NCBI RefSeq assembly: GCF_040361195.1
Contig: NZ_APNE01000006.1
DNA: 64,000 nt
Reading direction: 5' to 3' (one strand)
DNA from: Salinisphaera hydrothermalis
GTDB taxonomy: Bacteria; Pseudomonadota; Gammaproteobacteria; Nevskiales; Salinisphaeraceae
Within the stretch, counting starts at the first letter, position 1. Each line of letters starts with the position of its first letter. A program made the translations under genes and the position numbers. Below, in pieces: positions 7,948 through 16,046 of the stretch. The notes under the pieces are model-generated. The model worked only from the letters and a program-made list of their open reading frames with translations. It did no database searches and was not told the DNA's origin.

Positions 7948-8250
7948 ATGACCGCTCAACCCGGTTTTGTCGTCATCGCCGAGTTCGCTCTCAAGCCTGG
8001 TCAACGTGATGCGTTTCTCAAGCACGCCCGCGAGGACGCGCGCCAATCACTGGCCAACGAAGCGGATTGCCATCAGTTCGATATTCTGGTGCCGGAGTCC
8101 ACGGAGAACAGCGTCGTGCTGCACGAGGCTTATACCGATCGGGCAGCTTTCGAAGCGCATACCCGTATGCCGCACTATCAACCGTTCAAGGACGCCACGG
8201 CGCCCCTGCTGGCATCCGACCCGGTGGTGCGTTTCTTCGGTATCGTGTGA
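7948..8250 (+). CDS. Antibiotic biosynthesis monooxygenase (ABM) domain protein
   Basis: This 100-residue protein is one ABM ferredoxin-like domain. It opens with a strand FVVIAEFALKPGQ, continues with the central segment ADCHQFDILVPE and ends with the helix-strand block EAHTRMPHYQPF. Such small dimeric proteins include quinol monooxygenases (YgiN) and haem-degrading enzymes, and many are uncharacterised. I start at the ATG at 7948 because AAGGAGAA lies just upstream; an in-frame start at 7909 has no ribosome site. It diverges from the iron alcohol dehydrogenase across about 155 bases, so the two may share a regulatory region. Confidence 0.85.
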   Translation: MTAQPGFVVIAEFALKPGQRDAFLKHAREDARQSLANEADCHQFDILVPESTENSVVLHEAYTDRAAFEAHTRMPHYQPFKDATAPLLASDPVVRFFGIV

Positions 8251-8552
8251 TGCGAAGGGCCACCGCCAGCTTTGGCTAGGCGCGAGCACGCAATGTCGAG
8301 CCCGATTCGACGCGCGCGGCAACCCGGGTTACGGCGGTATGTGCACGTACCGGGACTCACGATCGAGAGCTGCAAGGTGCCGTTCAGGTAGCCGCGGCTA
8401 TGATCAGCGCCATCCCGAGTCATGAAGCGACCATACACATGCGCTCGGGCCAATAACATGGCTGGCGGTACCAGCCCTGCTTTCTAGTACGACGTTACAC
8501 AAACAAAATGGCCAACAAGCCAGCTATTGAAACTGACGTCGTACGCCGCAAA

Positions 8553-8722
8553 TAAAAAAGGCGGCTTCCGGGACAGGAAGCCGCCAGCACGTCACAAACC
8601 GCTCACTGACGGCCGTTTAGCCTCAGACTAAACGCCGCACGCCGTCAGTACACGTTGCAGCCTGACAGTACGCAAATACAATGCCAGGACCATAGACGAC
8701 GCTGGGCACAACCAGATCGTCT
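8553..8722 (-). ncRNA. Candidate small structured RNA in an 827-bp gene-free region
   Basis: The interval 8251-9077 has no credible protein gene. On its minus strand a perfect 10-bp stem (8560-8569 with 8576-8585, loop of 6) is followed by a run of six to seven U residues (8553-8559), a textbook intrinsic terminator with no gene upstream of it. Just before it lies a long hairpin, with outer stem 8605-8613 with 8641-8649 and inner stem 8614-8620 with 8628-8634. A promoter-like sequence at 8730-8758 would start a transcript near 8722, making an RNA of about 170 nucleotides. I recognise no known RNA family. A further 9-bp inverted repeat (8487-8495 with 8536-8544) lies beyond the terminator. Confidence 0.45.
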
Positions 8723-8729
8723 AGTACTT

Positions 8730-8758
8730 AGTATTGGCCAAGCGCGCGTATTTGGCAA
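8730..8758 (-). promoter_or_regulatory. Sigma-70-like promoter for the candidate small RNA
   Basis: On the minus strand TTGCCA (8753-8758) and AATACT (8730-8735) are separated by 17 bases, the optimal spacing. This would start transcription near 8722, upstream of the hairpin and terminator described for 8553-8722. Confidence 0.35.
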
Positions 8759-9077
8759 TTAGCCAATCGAATCAGAAACTACGGCCGTCGCGCTCAAATC
8801 GGCTGCAATCACCGTCATGACGGCGTTTCTCGACACGTTCACGGTTTTGTTATTTTTTCAATCCCGAATTGCACGGAGCTGACTAACGGCACCCAATGCG
8901 CGCTTGGGTGCGTTGATCGGCCGATCTCCAGGCGTCCAGTCGGCGCCCCAACTTTGGCGTGAGGCACGCCACAGCCGAATTCGTGCTGTGTGCAACGAAA
9001 GTCGTCATCTTTTTCGCGAGCGCTGCTGATAATCTCAAATTCCCAAAAGCACAATTCCAATTGGGGAGGAGAAATTC

Positions 9078-9662
9078 ATGTCCGACGCTCAGATAAAACC
9101 CCTGGCCAACCCCGGCCCCCTGGGCCTTGTCGGGTTCGGTCTGACGACAGTTCTGCTTAGTCTCATCAACGCCCATATTCTGCCGAGTGGAGGCGAAGCC
9201 GTCGTCATTCCGCTGGCGCTGGCCTATGGCGGTCTGATTCAACTTATTGCCGGGCTTCTCGAGTTTCGAACCGGCAATACCTTCGGGCTGGTCGCTTTTC
9301 TCAGTTACGGCGCTTTCTGGTGGTGGTTCGCCATGTTGCTGTTGTTTTCGGGCAATGGTTTGCTCGATCTCAGTGCGGCTGGCCCCACCATCGGGGTCGC
9401 GCTTCTTCTCTGGGGGGTTTTTACCTTCTATATGTGGATCGCGACTTTCCGTCTGAACCGCGCCTTGTGGTTCGTTTTTCTCACGCTCTGGATTACGTTC
9501 TTACTGCTGGGTATCGGCGACACGTTCGGCGCATCGGCCATCGGCACTGCGGGCGGCTATGTCGGCATCCTGTGCGGCGCATCGGCGATGTACACCAGCT
9601 TTGCCGAAGTCGTCAACGCCACATTCGGACGCGTCGTGGCGCCGGTCGGTACCCGCGACTGA
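9078..9662 (+). CDS. satP: Acetate/succinate transporter, GPR1/FUN34/YaaH family
   Basis: The protein starts with the family signature NPGPLGLVGFG (residues 11-21) and has six membrane segments in 194 residues, the usual YaaH/SatP size. The family forms hexameric inner-membrane channels that take up acetate and succinate. A very strong ribosome site (ggggaggag) lies before the ATG at 9078, and the upstream 300 bases are AT-rich compared with the genome, consistent with its own promoter. No acetate-activating enzyme is adjacent. Assignment to the family is secure; acetate as substrate is from family knowledge. Confidence 0.9.
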   Translation: MSDAQIKPLANPGPLGLVGFGLTTVLLSLINAHILPSGGEAVVIPLALAYGGLIQLIAGLLEFRTGNTFGLVAFLSYGAFWWWFAMLLLFSGNGLLDLSAAGPTIGVALLLWGVFTFYMWIATFRLNRALWFVFLTLWITFLLLGIGDTFGASAIGTAGGYVGILCGASAMYTSFAEVVNATFGRVVAPVGTRD

Positions 9663-9674
9663 TCGATAGCAGCC

Positions 9675-9706
9675 AGGGCGGCGCCGGCTCGCAACCGGCC
9701 CGCCCT
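9675..9706. terminator. Hairpin between convergent genes
   Basis: AGGGCGG (9675-9681) pairs with CCGCCCT (9700-9706), with an inner CCGG/CCGG stem, between the convergent stops at 9662 and 9729. There is no long T-run, so it may be a weak bidirectional terminator. Confidence 0.4.
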
Positions 9707-9728
9707 GTTGCGGTGACCGACGGCGCGC

Positions 9729-11342
9729 TCAGGTCGCCGCCGGCGGTCGGACAATATATGGGCGCATCATTTCGTTGGCCGCATGCTCCCAAATATGGCA
9801 ATGCCAGACATAGCGCCCCGGATATCCGTCGAACGGTACGATGATGCGCGTCACCGAGCCGGGATGCGCCTGCACGACGTCTTTCCAACCGACCTCATTC
9901 GCCGCCGGCCCTTGTGATGGACCGACATAACGCAGTTTCTTGTGGTTTTCGTAGAGATACATGTCGATCGGTCGTCGATCCAGTATCTGAAAGCGCACCA
10001 AATGCAAATGAATCGGATGCGTGTCCTCGGTCAGGTTGATCAGATTCCAGATCTCGACGCTGCCGAGCTCGGGGTCTTCGGTTGGCTCCGCGTACCAGCG
10101 GGTGCCATTGAGCAGCATGAGCATCGAGTCGCCCGTAGGACGCATGTAATCGTTGAGCGTGAGGTGCCGGGTCCGCACCGCTTGGGCTTCGGGTATGCGC
10201 GGCACCGGGCGCAACGTCGACGGCATCTGCGATCGATCTCGATGCGTTTTGCCCCCCACGCGCAGCTGCATGACCGCATGTCCGTCGTTGGTCAGAGTGA
10301 ACGTCTGATGCGACCAGTCGGCAAAATCGACGACCAAGTCGGCCCGCTCGGCCGGCGCGAGCAGGATTTCGGTCATCGGCACCGGTGCCGGGAGCAGACC
10401 TTGATCACTACCAATCTGATGGAACGGGCGCTTTCCACCCAGCGCGAGACGCAGAAAGCGCTGATTCGAGCCGTTGACCACCCGGAATCGATATTTACGC
10501 GGCTCGACCTCAAGATACGGGTAGAGTTTGCCATTGATCATGATGGCGTTGCCGCGAAACTCCGAAATCCACGGATGCCCCGGGATGCCCGAGGTCGGAT
10601 AATAGAGTTGCCCTTCCGGGCTGAAATAGCGATCGCAGATGATCAGCGGGATTTCCTGATCGCCATTGGGTAATCCAAGCGCGGCCTCCACCTCATCGCG
10701 AATGAGAAACGCCCCCATCATGCCGGCATAGTGATTGAGACGGGATACGCCCATGGCGTGGTCGTGATACCAGAGCGTGGTGGCGTCCTGGCCGTTGGGA
10801 TAATGCGCGGTCTTGGATTCGCCGGGCGGATACCAGTCTTCGGGATAACCGTCGCTGGCCGCAGGCGTCCGCCCGCCGTGCACGTGCACGATATTGCGTA
10901 CCGACTGCGCACCCGGCTTCATGCCACAAACCGTATAGTCGACCGGAAGAAAATGCTCCGACGGCAGGTTGTTCACCCATTCCACCGATAGCGCCTGGCC
11001 GGACATCGTGTCGAAGGTCGGCCCGGGATGGCTGCCGTCGTAGGTCCACATTCGGGTGGGTTTCATGTCGCGATGCACCTGCACTTCGGCTTCGTTCATG
11101 CTGACCCGATAGTACGGAATGCGTTGTCCGTGCTCGTCCGGTAGCGGCCACTGTCGCGTCGGTGCCGCCTTGGGCGGCACCGGGAGCGCATCGACGTATC
11201 GCGCGAGAGTTCGCGGGTCCATCGATAGTGCCTGGGGTGATTTGCGCCCTTCGTCGCCCCAACCCAGAGCGGGCATGCCGATACCCGCCGTGGCGGCACC
11301 AGCCGCTCCCATACGCAGAAAATGTCGTCGCGATATCGTCAT
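9729..11342 (-). CDS. Multicopper oxidase, Tat-exported, CotA/bilirubin oxidase-like
   Basis: The ATG at 11342 follows AGGAA and begins a twin-arginine signal (SRRHFLRMG at residues 4-12), so the folded protein is exported. The four copper-binding blocks are all present: HVHGG, WYHDHAMG, HPIHLHLVRF and the C-terminal HCHIWEHAANEMM. The last block supplies the type 1 copper ligands. At 537 residues it matches the three-cupredoxin CotA type. These enzymes oxidise metals, phenols or bilirubin-like compounds with O2 as acceptor. A phospholipase-like gene lies upstream on the same strand but a terminator separates them. The natural substrate cannot be told. Confidence 0.92.
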   Translation of the reverse strand: MTISRRHFLRMGAAGAATAGIGMPALGWGDEGRKSPQALSMDPRTLARYVDALPVPPKAAPTRQWPLPDEHGQRIPYYRVSMNEAEVQVHRDMKPTRMWTYDGSHPGPTFDTMSGQALSVEWVNNLPSEHFLPVDYTVCGMKPGAQSVRNIVHVHGGRTPAASDGYPEDWYPPGESKTAHYPNGQDATTLWYHDHAMGVSRLNHYAGMMGAFLIRDEVEAALGLPNGDQEIPLIICDRYFSPEGQLYYPTSGIPGHPWISEFRGNAIMINGKLYPYLEVEPRKYRFRVVNGSNQRFLRLALGGKRPFHQIGSDQGLLPAPVPMTEILLAPAERADLVVDFADWSHQTFTLTNDGHAVMQLRVGGKTHRDRSQMPSTLRPVPRIPEAQAVRTRHLTLNDYMRPTGDSMLMLLNGTRWYAEPTEDPELGSVEIWNLINLTEDTHPIHLHLVRFQILDRRPIDMYLYENHKKLRYVGPSQGPAANEVGWKDVVQAHPGSVTRIIVPFDGYPGRYVWHCHIWEHAANEMMRPYIVRPPAAT

Positions 11343-11418
11343 GATCGGTTCCTGATCTCGCGTTTCACCGAGGCGCTGAAACGTAAAGACGTCCGCCGGT
11401 GACCCGATCGGACGTCGC

Positions 11419-11456
11419 AAAAAAGCGGCCGGGCGCCGGCACCCATGCCGGCGCCC
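11419..11456 (-). terminator. Intrinsic terminator of the phosphoesterase gene
   Basis: An 11-bp perfect stem (11431-11441 with 11446-11456, loop CCCA) is followed on the minus strand by a short GC spacer and six T residues (11419-11424). It lies just past the stop codon of the minus-strand phosphoesterase gene and before the multicopper oxidase. Confidence 0.75.
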
Positions 11457-11465
11457 CAAACCACA

Positions 11466-13187
11466 TCAGCTGCTCTTGGGCTCGCCGGTATTCGGATCGA
11501 GCAACAGCGTGCTGGCGTTCGGCGCGCTGCTGGCGCCGAAGTCGAACATGTTGTCGAGCGAACCGGCGATCTTGTCGAACGAGCCCTGGCCAAGGCGTTG
11601 GCCGCCGAGCCAGTTGTCTTCGATGAAGCGCATCACCGACGTCTGATCGGTGACCGTGTGGTCGACGAAGTTCTGCTTGGCCCAGGGCGAGATCACCATC
11701 AGCGGCAGCCGAGGACCGTAACCACAGCGGCCCTGGGCCGGCTTCCCATCAATGCCGTCCAGCGGCTGGCTGCGCTGCACCGAGCCCTTGCCGCCCGCGT
11801 TACAAGTGCCCGTGCCATTGAGCGCATCCTGCATGCTCGCCGACGGGTTCACGTTCGGGCTGTAGCGATGGTCGTACCAGCCGTCCGAGTCGTCATAGGC
11901 GACGATCACGGCCGTGTGCTTCCACTCGCCCTGCTGCTGCAGGAAATTGACCACCTTGACGATGAAATCCTGTTCGTCGATCGGGTCCGAGTAACCGGCA
12001 TGGCCATCCTGGTAGGCCGGCGCCTTGAGGAAGTTCACGGCCGGGAAGTTACCCGCCTTAACCGCATCGAAGAAATCGTGACTGTCATACTGATGATTGG
12101 CCGGGTCCTTGGTGTCGGTCTTTTTGCCGTTGCTGTCGACCTCGTAGGTATGCCCGATAGACGCCACATTGAACGGCCGCTTGTGGTCGAGATTGGCCGT
12201 GGACGAGTAATACTGGAACGGCTCGTGATGTGGGATGTAATCGGCCGAGGTCACCGGACCATTGGTGTTTTTGCCTGTAGTCGACACACTGGTCTGATGG
12301 CTGCGATCGCAGCCGGTCGTGCCATCGCTGTTGGTCACCGTCAGATCGAACCCGCCTTCGAACCAGCCCCAGGTCACCCCGGCCTTGTTCAGCATGTCGC
12401 CGATGTTGCGACCGCCCATGCGCACTTGTGTGTTGCCCGAACAGACATCACCCAGCGGATCCGGATCGCCAATCAACGTCTTGCCGCCGTTGCCGTCGGC
12501 CACGTAACCGTAGGTATTGTCGGCCGGCGACATCTGGATGATGCCGTTGGTCTGACCGGAAACCAGATTGATCGCGCCCGGCGACGACGGGCCAAAATTG
12601 GTGTCGTAGGAATTGTCGCTCATGGCATAGCGCTGTGCGTAGTTCCAGAGCGCGGTGACGGTGTTACCGTCGTAATACCCCATGGTGAGACCGGTGTTCT
12701 GGGTAGCCGTGGCGTTCTGCACGTCCGGCGGCGGGCCGCCTTTGCCAACCGAGCTCGGGAACAGATCCATGTCGCCATTATTGAACGCGATCTGCTCTGG
12801 CTCGTAGTTGTGATCCTGGTCGGCCGTCAGCGCCTGGCTGCGATCCAGTCGGAACGGGTTGCTCGCGCCACTGCCGTTCGCCGGATTCAGATTTGGATTG
12901 TTGTTCAACAGTTCCAGCGTGTAGTTATCGATATCCGTGGGCGTATCGGAAGCGGCCGTGAACTGCGGTTCGCCACTCGGGTTCGTGGCGTACGGATAGG
13001 TCCCGAAGTAATGATCGAACGACACGTTTTCCTGGAAGATGACGACCACATGCTGGATCGGTGTGGCCGTGGTATCCGAACTGTCGTTGCTGGCTGATGT
13101 GTTCTTGTTGTTGTGGTCGTTACACCCCGCGGCAAAGGCGATTAGACCGGTGGCGGCGATCAACGCCGTCCATTGACGGTAAGACAT
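11466..13187 (-). CDS. Phospholipase C/acid phosphatase-like phosphoesterase lipoprotein
   Basis: The 573-residue protein has a lipoprotein signal ending in FAAGC (C at about residue 22) and an asparagine/serine spacer. The phosphoesterase domain follows, beginning HVVVIFQENVSFDHYFGTYP, the metal-site motif of the bacterial phospholipase C/AcpA family. Later blocks IVAYDDSDGWYDH and GYGPRLPLMVISPWAK complete the alkaline-phosphatase-like core. Family members cleave phosphate from phospholipids or phosphate esters in the periplasm or outside the cell. The product could be a T2SS substrate, although a lipoprotein anchor argues for surface or periplasmic retention. Regulation by phosphate is plausible but I see no clear Pho box. 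Confidence 0.87.
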   Translation of the reverse strand: MSYRQWTALIAATGLIAFAAGCNDHNNKNTSASNDSSDTTATPIQHVVVIFQENVSFDHYFGTYPYATNPSGEPQFTAASDTPTDIDNYTLELLNNNPNLNPANGSGASNPFRLDRSQALTADQDHNYEPEQIAFNNGDMDLFPSSVGKGGPPPDVQNATATQNTGLTMGYYDGNTVTALWNYAQRYAMSDNSYDTNFGPSSPGAINLVSGQTNGIIQMSPADNTYGYVADGNGGKTLIGDPDPLGDVCSGNTQVRMGGRNIGDMLNKAGVTWGWFEGGFDLTVTNSDGTTGCDRSHQTSVSTTGKNTNGPVTSADYIPHHEPFQYYSSTANLDHKRPFNVASIGHTYEVDSNGKKTDTKDPANHQYDSHDFFDAVKAGNFPAVNFLKAPAYQDGHAGYSDPIDEQDFIVKVVNFLQQQGEWKHTAVIVAYDDSDGWYDHRYSPNVNPSASMQDALNGTGTCNAGGKGSVQRSQPLDGIDGKPAQGRCGYGPRLPLMVISPWAKQNFVDHTVTDQTSVMRFIEDNWLGGQRLGQGSFDKIAGSLDNMFDFGASSAPNASTLLLDPNTGEPKSS

Positions 13188-13339
13188 GAGACTTCCCCAA
13201 GTTGCTTGTGCTTGTCTGGCGAGCGATGCCGCCGATTAAAATAGGCCCTGGGCATGACCGTTTGATGACGTCGCGGGGCGTGCTTGAGTCGGGCATGGCA
13301 CAATGCCTGTCCATTACACGATCAAAGGGCCGTTAGCCC

Positions 13340-13954
13340 ATGCTTTCTGCTGACGACGCGCTAGTTCGGCTGAAAAAAGGCAACCTGGATTTCGTCGAAC
13401 ATATCGCGGGTTCCAAAACGCTGGCCGGCCTTGGCGCGTCCGCCGAACTCGGTCTGAAACAACAACCCTTCGCCATCATTCTGGGCTGTTCCGATGCGCG
13501 CGTGCCGGCTGAAATCGTGTTCAACCAGGGGCTGGGCGATCTGTTCGTCATTCGTGTCGCCGGCAACGTTGTCGCCCCGTCCCAGATCGGCAGCATCGAG
13601 TTTGCCGCGGAAATGTTCGGCACGCGGCTCGTCGTGGTGCTCGGCCACACACAGTGTGGCGCGATCAAGGCAACCCTGGATCAGCTGCAACAGCCCCGCG
13701 AAAAACAGTCGCCCAATCTACGAGCGATCGTAGATCGCGTCCGGCCGTCGGTCGATGTCCTGCTCGGCACCGAGTTACGCCATGACCGCGTGGCCCTGGC
13801 GGCTGCGGCGGTACGTGCGAATATCGAAAAATCGGTCGATCAACTGCGGCACAGCTCGGCGATCCTCGAACACCTCATCGAGACCGACGACCTCAAGGTG
13901 GTCGGCGCCGAATACTCGGTTGAAACGGGCGCCGTTGATTTCTTAAACATATAA
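13340..13954 (+). CDS. Beta-class carbonic anhydrase
   Basis: The zinc ligands of the beta class are visible as C50 with D52 and R54 in CSDARVP, and H103 plus C106 in GHTQCGAIK. The 204-residue length and the motif RVAGNVV (72-78) are typical. The enzyme interconverts CO2 and bicarbonate in the cytoplasm, supplying bicarbonate for carboxylases such as those of purine and fatty acid synthesis. The ATG at 13340 is the first in frame. It is followed six bases later by a GNAT gene and then acpH, which suggests a three-gene transcription unit. Confidence 0.93.
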   Translation: MLSADDALVRLKKGNLDFVEHIAGSKTLAGLGASAELGLKQQPFAIILGCSDARVPAEIVFNQGLGDLFVIRVAGNVVAPSQIGSIEFAAEMFGTRLVVVLGHTQCGAIKATLDQLQQPREKQSPNLRAIVDRVRPSVDVLLGTELRHDRVALAAAAVRANIEKSVDQLRHSSAILEHLIETDDLKVVGAEYSVETGAVDFLNI

Positions 13955-13960
13955 CGCGCC

Positions 13961-14503
13961 ATGACATCTGTATCGCCCCCTGAGCGAGCTACCACGACGA
14001 TACGCCGCGTTCGCCCAACCGATGGCCCCGCACTGTCGGCGATCTATGCGCCGTTCGTCACCGACAGCGCCATCTCGTTTGAATACGAAGCGCCAGACGG
14101 TGACACCATGGCCCAACGCGCGCTCGTCATCGATGCCACCTATGCCTGGCTGGTCGCCGAATGCAACGGCCAGTGTCTAGGCTATGCCTACGCTGGCGAG
14201 TTTCGCAGTCGCGAAGCCTACCGAGGAACAGTCGAAGTATCGGTTTATCTGCACCAGGCCGCTCGAGGCCGCAGCCTGGGCGCCCGCCTCTACCACGCTT
14301 TGTTCGCCATACTCGCCGATCAGGGGCGCCGCATGGCGATCGCCGTAGTCACCGTGCCCAACCCGGCCAGCGTCCGTTTTCACGAACAGCTCGGCTTCCG
14401 GCGTATCGGGGTTATCGAAGCCGCCGGATACAAGTTCGGTCGTGCCCACGACGTCGCCTACTACCAGCGCGAGATCGGGCAAGACGGGCGCGATTGCTCA
14501 TGA
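13961..14503 (+). CDS. GNAT N-acetyltransferase, phosphinothricin acetyltransferase-like
   Basis: The protein starts with the family pattern IRRVRPTDGPALSAIYAPFV and SAISFEYEAPD. It carries the acetyl-CoA site QAARGRSLGARLYHAL (about residues 91-106) and ends with FHEQLGFRRIGVIEAAGYKF. These match the Pat/Bar group, which N-acetylates phosphinothricin or related amino acids such as methionine sulfoximine. The true substrate in most bacteria is unknown. Its start lies six bases after the carbonic anhydrase stop, and its stop overlaps the acpH start (ATGA), so co-translation with acpH is likely. Confidence 0.88.
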   Translation: MTSVSPPERATTTIRRVRPTDGPALSAIYAPFVTDSAISFEYEAPDGDTMAQRALVIDATYAWLVAECNGQCLGYAYAGEFRSREAYRGTVEVSVYLHQAARGRSLGARLYHALFAILADQGRRMAIAVVTVPNPASVRFHEQLGFRRIGVIEAAGYKFGRAHDVAYYQREIGQDGRDCS

Positions 14504-15081
14504 ATTTGCTGGCTCATCTCTGGCTGGCCGAGCGAACCGGCACCTCGGCCGCCGGCCAGATTCTCGGCGACCTGGTTAAAGGCAGGCTCGACCACACGCC
14601 GTTTGACGCCGAGATCAGCCGGGGCATTCGACTACATCGCACCATCGACTCCACCAGTGATGCCCACCCCGCTCACCGTGCGCTACGCGAGCGATTCCGG
14701 CCCCCGCTTCGCCGCTATGCCGGCATCATTGTCGATATCGGTTTCGATCACGCGCTCGCATGCGACTGGCGGCATTACAGTAGCGAGCCGCTCGAACAAT
14801 TCGCGGCCCGGGCCGCCCGTCGTGTCGTCGACGAATGGCCCACCACAACGTCCTTCCAGCCGCCGCCCGTGGGCGGCTTTTCGGCCATGCTGACCGGCTA
14901 TGCCGAAGCCCCCGGTATCGAACGCGCCCTGACCGTGGTCGGGCGGCGTGCCACGCGACATAACCCGTTGTCGGGATCGCTGGATGCCGTGTTGGCCGAG
15001 TATCCGGGCTTTGCCGCCAGGCTGCCGGAACTGCTGGCCAGCCTGGAATCGGCGCTCGACCATCATTTGCGTCGGACATAA
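14500..15081 (+). CDS. acpH: Acyl carrier protein phosphodiesterase
   Basis: The protein begins MNLLAHLWLAERTG and continues AAGQILGDLVKGR, the hallmark of AcpH, a member of the HD-like hydrolase group. Residues H6 and D26 and the helix IVDIGFDHALACDWRHY (about residues 76-92) form the expected metal site. AcpH removes the 4'-phosphopantetheine arm from acyl carrier protein. The start at 14500 overlaps the preceding stop by four bases; extending further upstream runs into the GNAT gene in another frame. At 193 residues the length is normal. A strong hairpin follows immediately. Confidence 0.9.
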   Translation: MNLLAHLWLAERTGTSAAGQILGDLVKGRLDHTPFDAEISRGIRLHRTIDSTSDAHPAHRALRERFRPPLRRYAGIIVDIGFDHALACDWRHYSSEPLEQFAARAARRVVDEWPTTTSFQPPPVGGFSAMLTGYAEAPGIERALTVVGRRATRHNPLSGSLDAVLAEYPGFAARLPELLASLESALDHHLRRT

Positions 15082-15110
15082 AAAACGCCGATCGGACACT
15101 CCGATCGGCG
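15080..15110 (-). terminator. Intrinsic terminator of the IalB-like gene
   Basis: CGCCGATCGG (15086-15095) and CCGATCGGCG (15101-15110) form a perfect 10-bp stem with a 5-base loop. On the minus strand it is followed by six T residues (15080-15085), so it ends the transcript of the IalB-like gene. It may also slow convergent acpH transcription. Confidence 0.8.
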
Positions 15111-15137
15111 CCTGTAAGCGTCGTGTGCGCTTAACGA

Positions 15138-15668
15138 TTAATGCGCGATGGCGTTGTTCGCATCGGTGAAGCCCGACAGCGACACCTTCAGATTGATCTG
15201 GTCACCCTTCGGGCCCACGATCGTCACCTGCGCCGTATGCCCGTGCTTGAGCTTGTTCAGCAACGAATTCTTGATCGGGAAATCGGCGCGGCAGCCTTGC
15301 TCCAGACAAATCTGGAAGGGGAAGCGGCGTGGCTGGTCGCCGTCCACGCTCAGCTGTACGCCCGGCGCCAGACGGGTTCCCAGCGGCAGAATGAAAATCA
15401 TGGCCGCCGTATCAATCTGCGGCGGATACCCCATCACTACGCGCATGATCGGCTTACCGGAATCCGGGCTTTTGACCAGCTGCGTCATCTCGCACTCGTT
15501 CTTATTACCCGACTTCGGACAGCGCACTTCCCAGTCGTTGTAGTGCGTGATCTTGACGTTGTCCTGCGCCGACTGGCTGGAAGAACTCTGAGCTGCCGCC
15601 GTGCCGACGACACCCAAAAGACTGGCCGCGCAAAGCAGGACCGCGGAAAACCGGAAAGCTCTCGACAT
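15138..15668 (-). CDS. Invasion-associated locus B (IalB) family exported protein
   Basis: A 26-residue Sec signal peptide ending TAAAQ is followed by a mature domain with the IalB pattern. YNDWEVRCP and CEMTQLV come first, a block GTRLAPGVQLSVDG lies in the middle, and FQICLEQGCRADFP is near the end. Four cysteines probably form two disulfides in the periplasm. IalB was named for a role in red-cell invasion by Bartonella, but the family is widespread in harmless proteobacteria and its biochemical function is unknown. A good ribosome site (aggggaa) precedes the ATG. The gene is flanked downstream by a strong terminator. Confidence 0.88.
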   Translation of the reverse strand: MSRAFRFSAVLLCAASLLGVVGTAAAQSSSSQSAQDNVKITHYNDWEVRCPKSGNKNECEMTQLVKSPDSGKPIMRVVMGYPPQIDTAAMIFILPLGTRLAPGVQLSVDGDQPRRFPFQICLEQGCRADFPIKNSLLNKLKHGHTAQVTIVGPKGDQINLKVSLSGFTDANNAIAH

Positions 15669-16046
15669 TTGTTATTCCCCTTCGATGGATTGGACACGGG
15701 CCCTTGGCGTGCCGCGACCCGCGGTGTCGGCGTCTGAATGAGGACGCCGATGCAGCAAATTCGGTGCCACGCGATTCTCGCCCGAGCGTGGCGCAGATCG
15801 CAACGATCACGGCAACAGGGCCCGCGACCGGCAGCAACGCGAAACTGTAGTTGCCATTATGCCTTGCCGCAATCCAAGTCTGCAGGGTACCGGCCCGCGC
15901 CGCTCCGAAATGGCCAATCTGAGCAACGAAACCCAGCAGCGCCACCGCGCCCGTCCAGCCGGAGCGTATTCGTCGAGACAGGCAGGAAATTACGGTGAGA
16001 TCGGCTCACCCGTCGTAAAGCCGGGCGCCGTTAAGTTGCCGTGGGC
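15669..16046. other. 378-bp intergenic region without a gene
   Basis: This lies between the end of hrpA and the start of the IalB-like gene, both on the minus strand. Open frames across it are short or antisense and show no recognisable protein. It probably holds the IalB promoter. I see no clear terminator hairpin with a T-run after hrpA. Confidence 0.5.

Noticed and set aside
11445..13097. Long open frame on the plus strand (550 codons)
   Set aside because: It is antisense to the phosphoesterase gene, is extremely rich in arginine, valine and histidine with no fold, and the minus strand has clear catalytic motifs and a signal.
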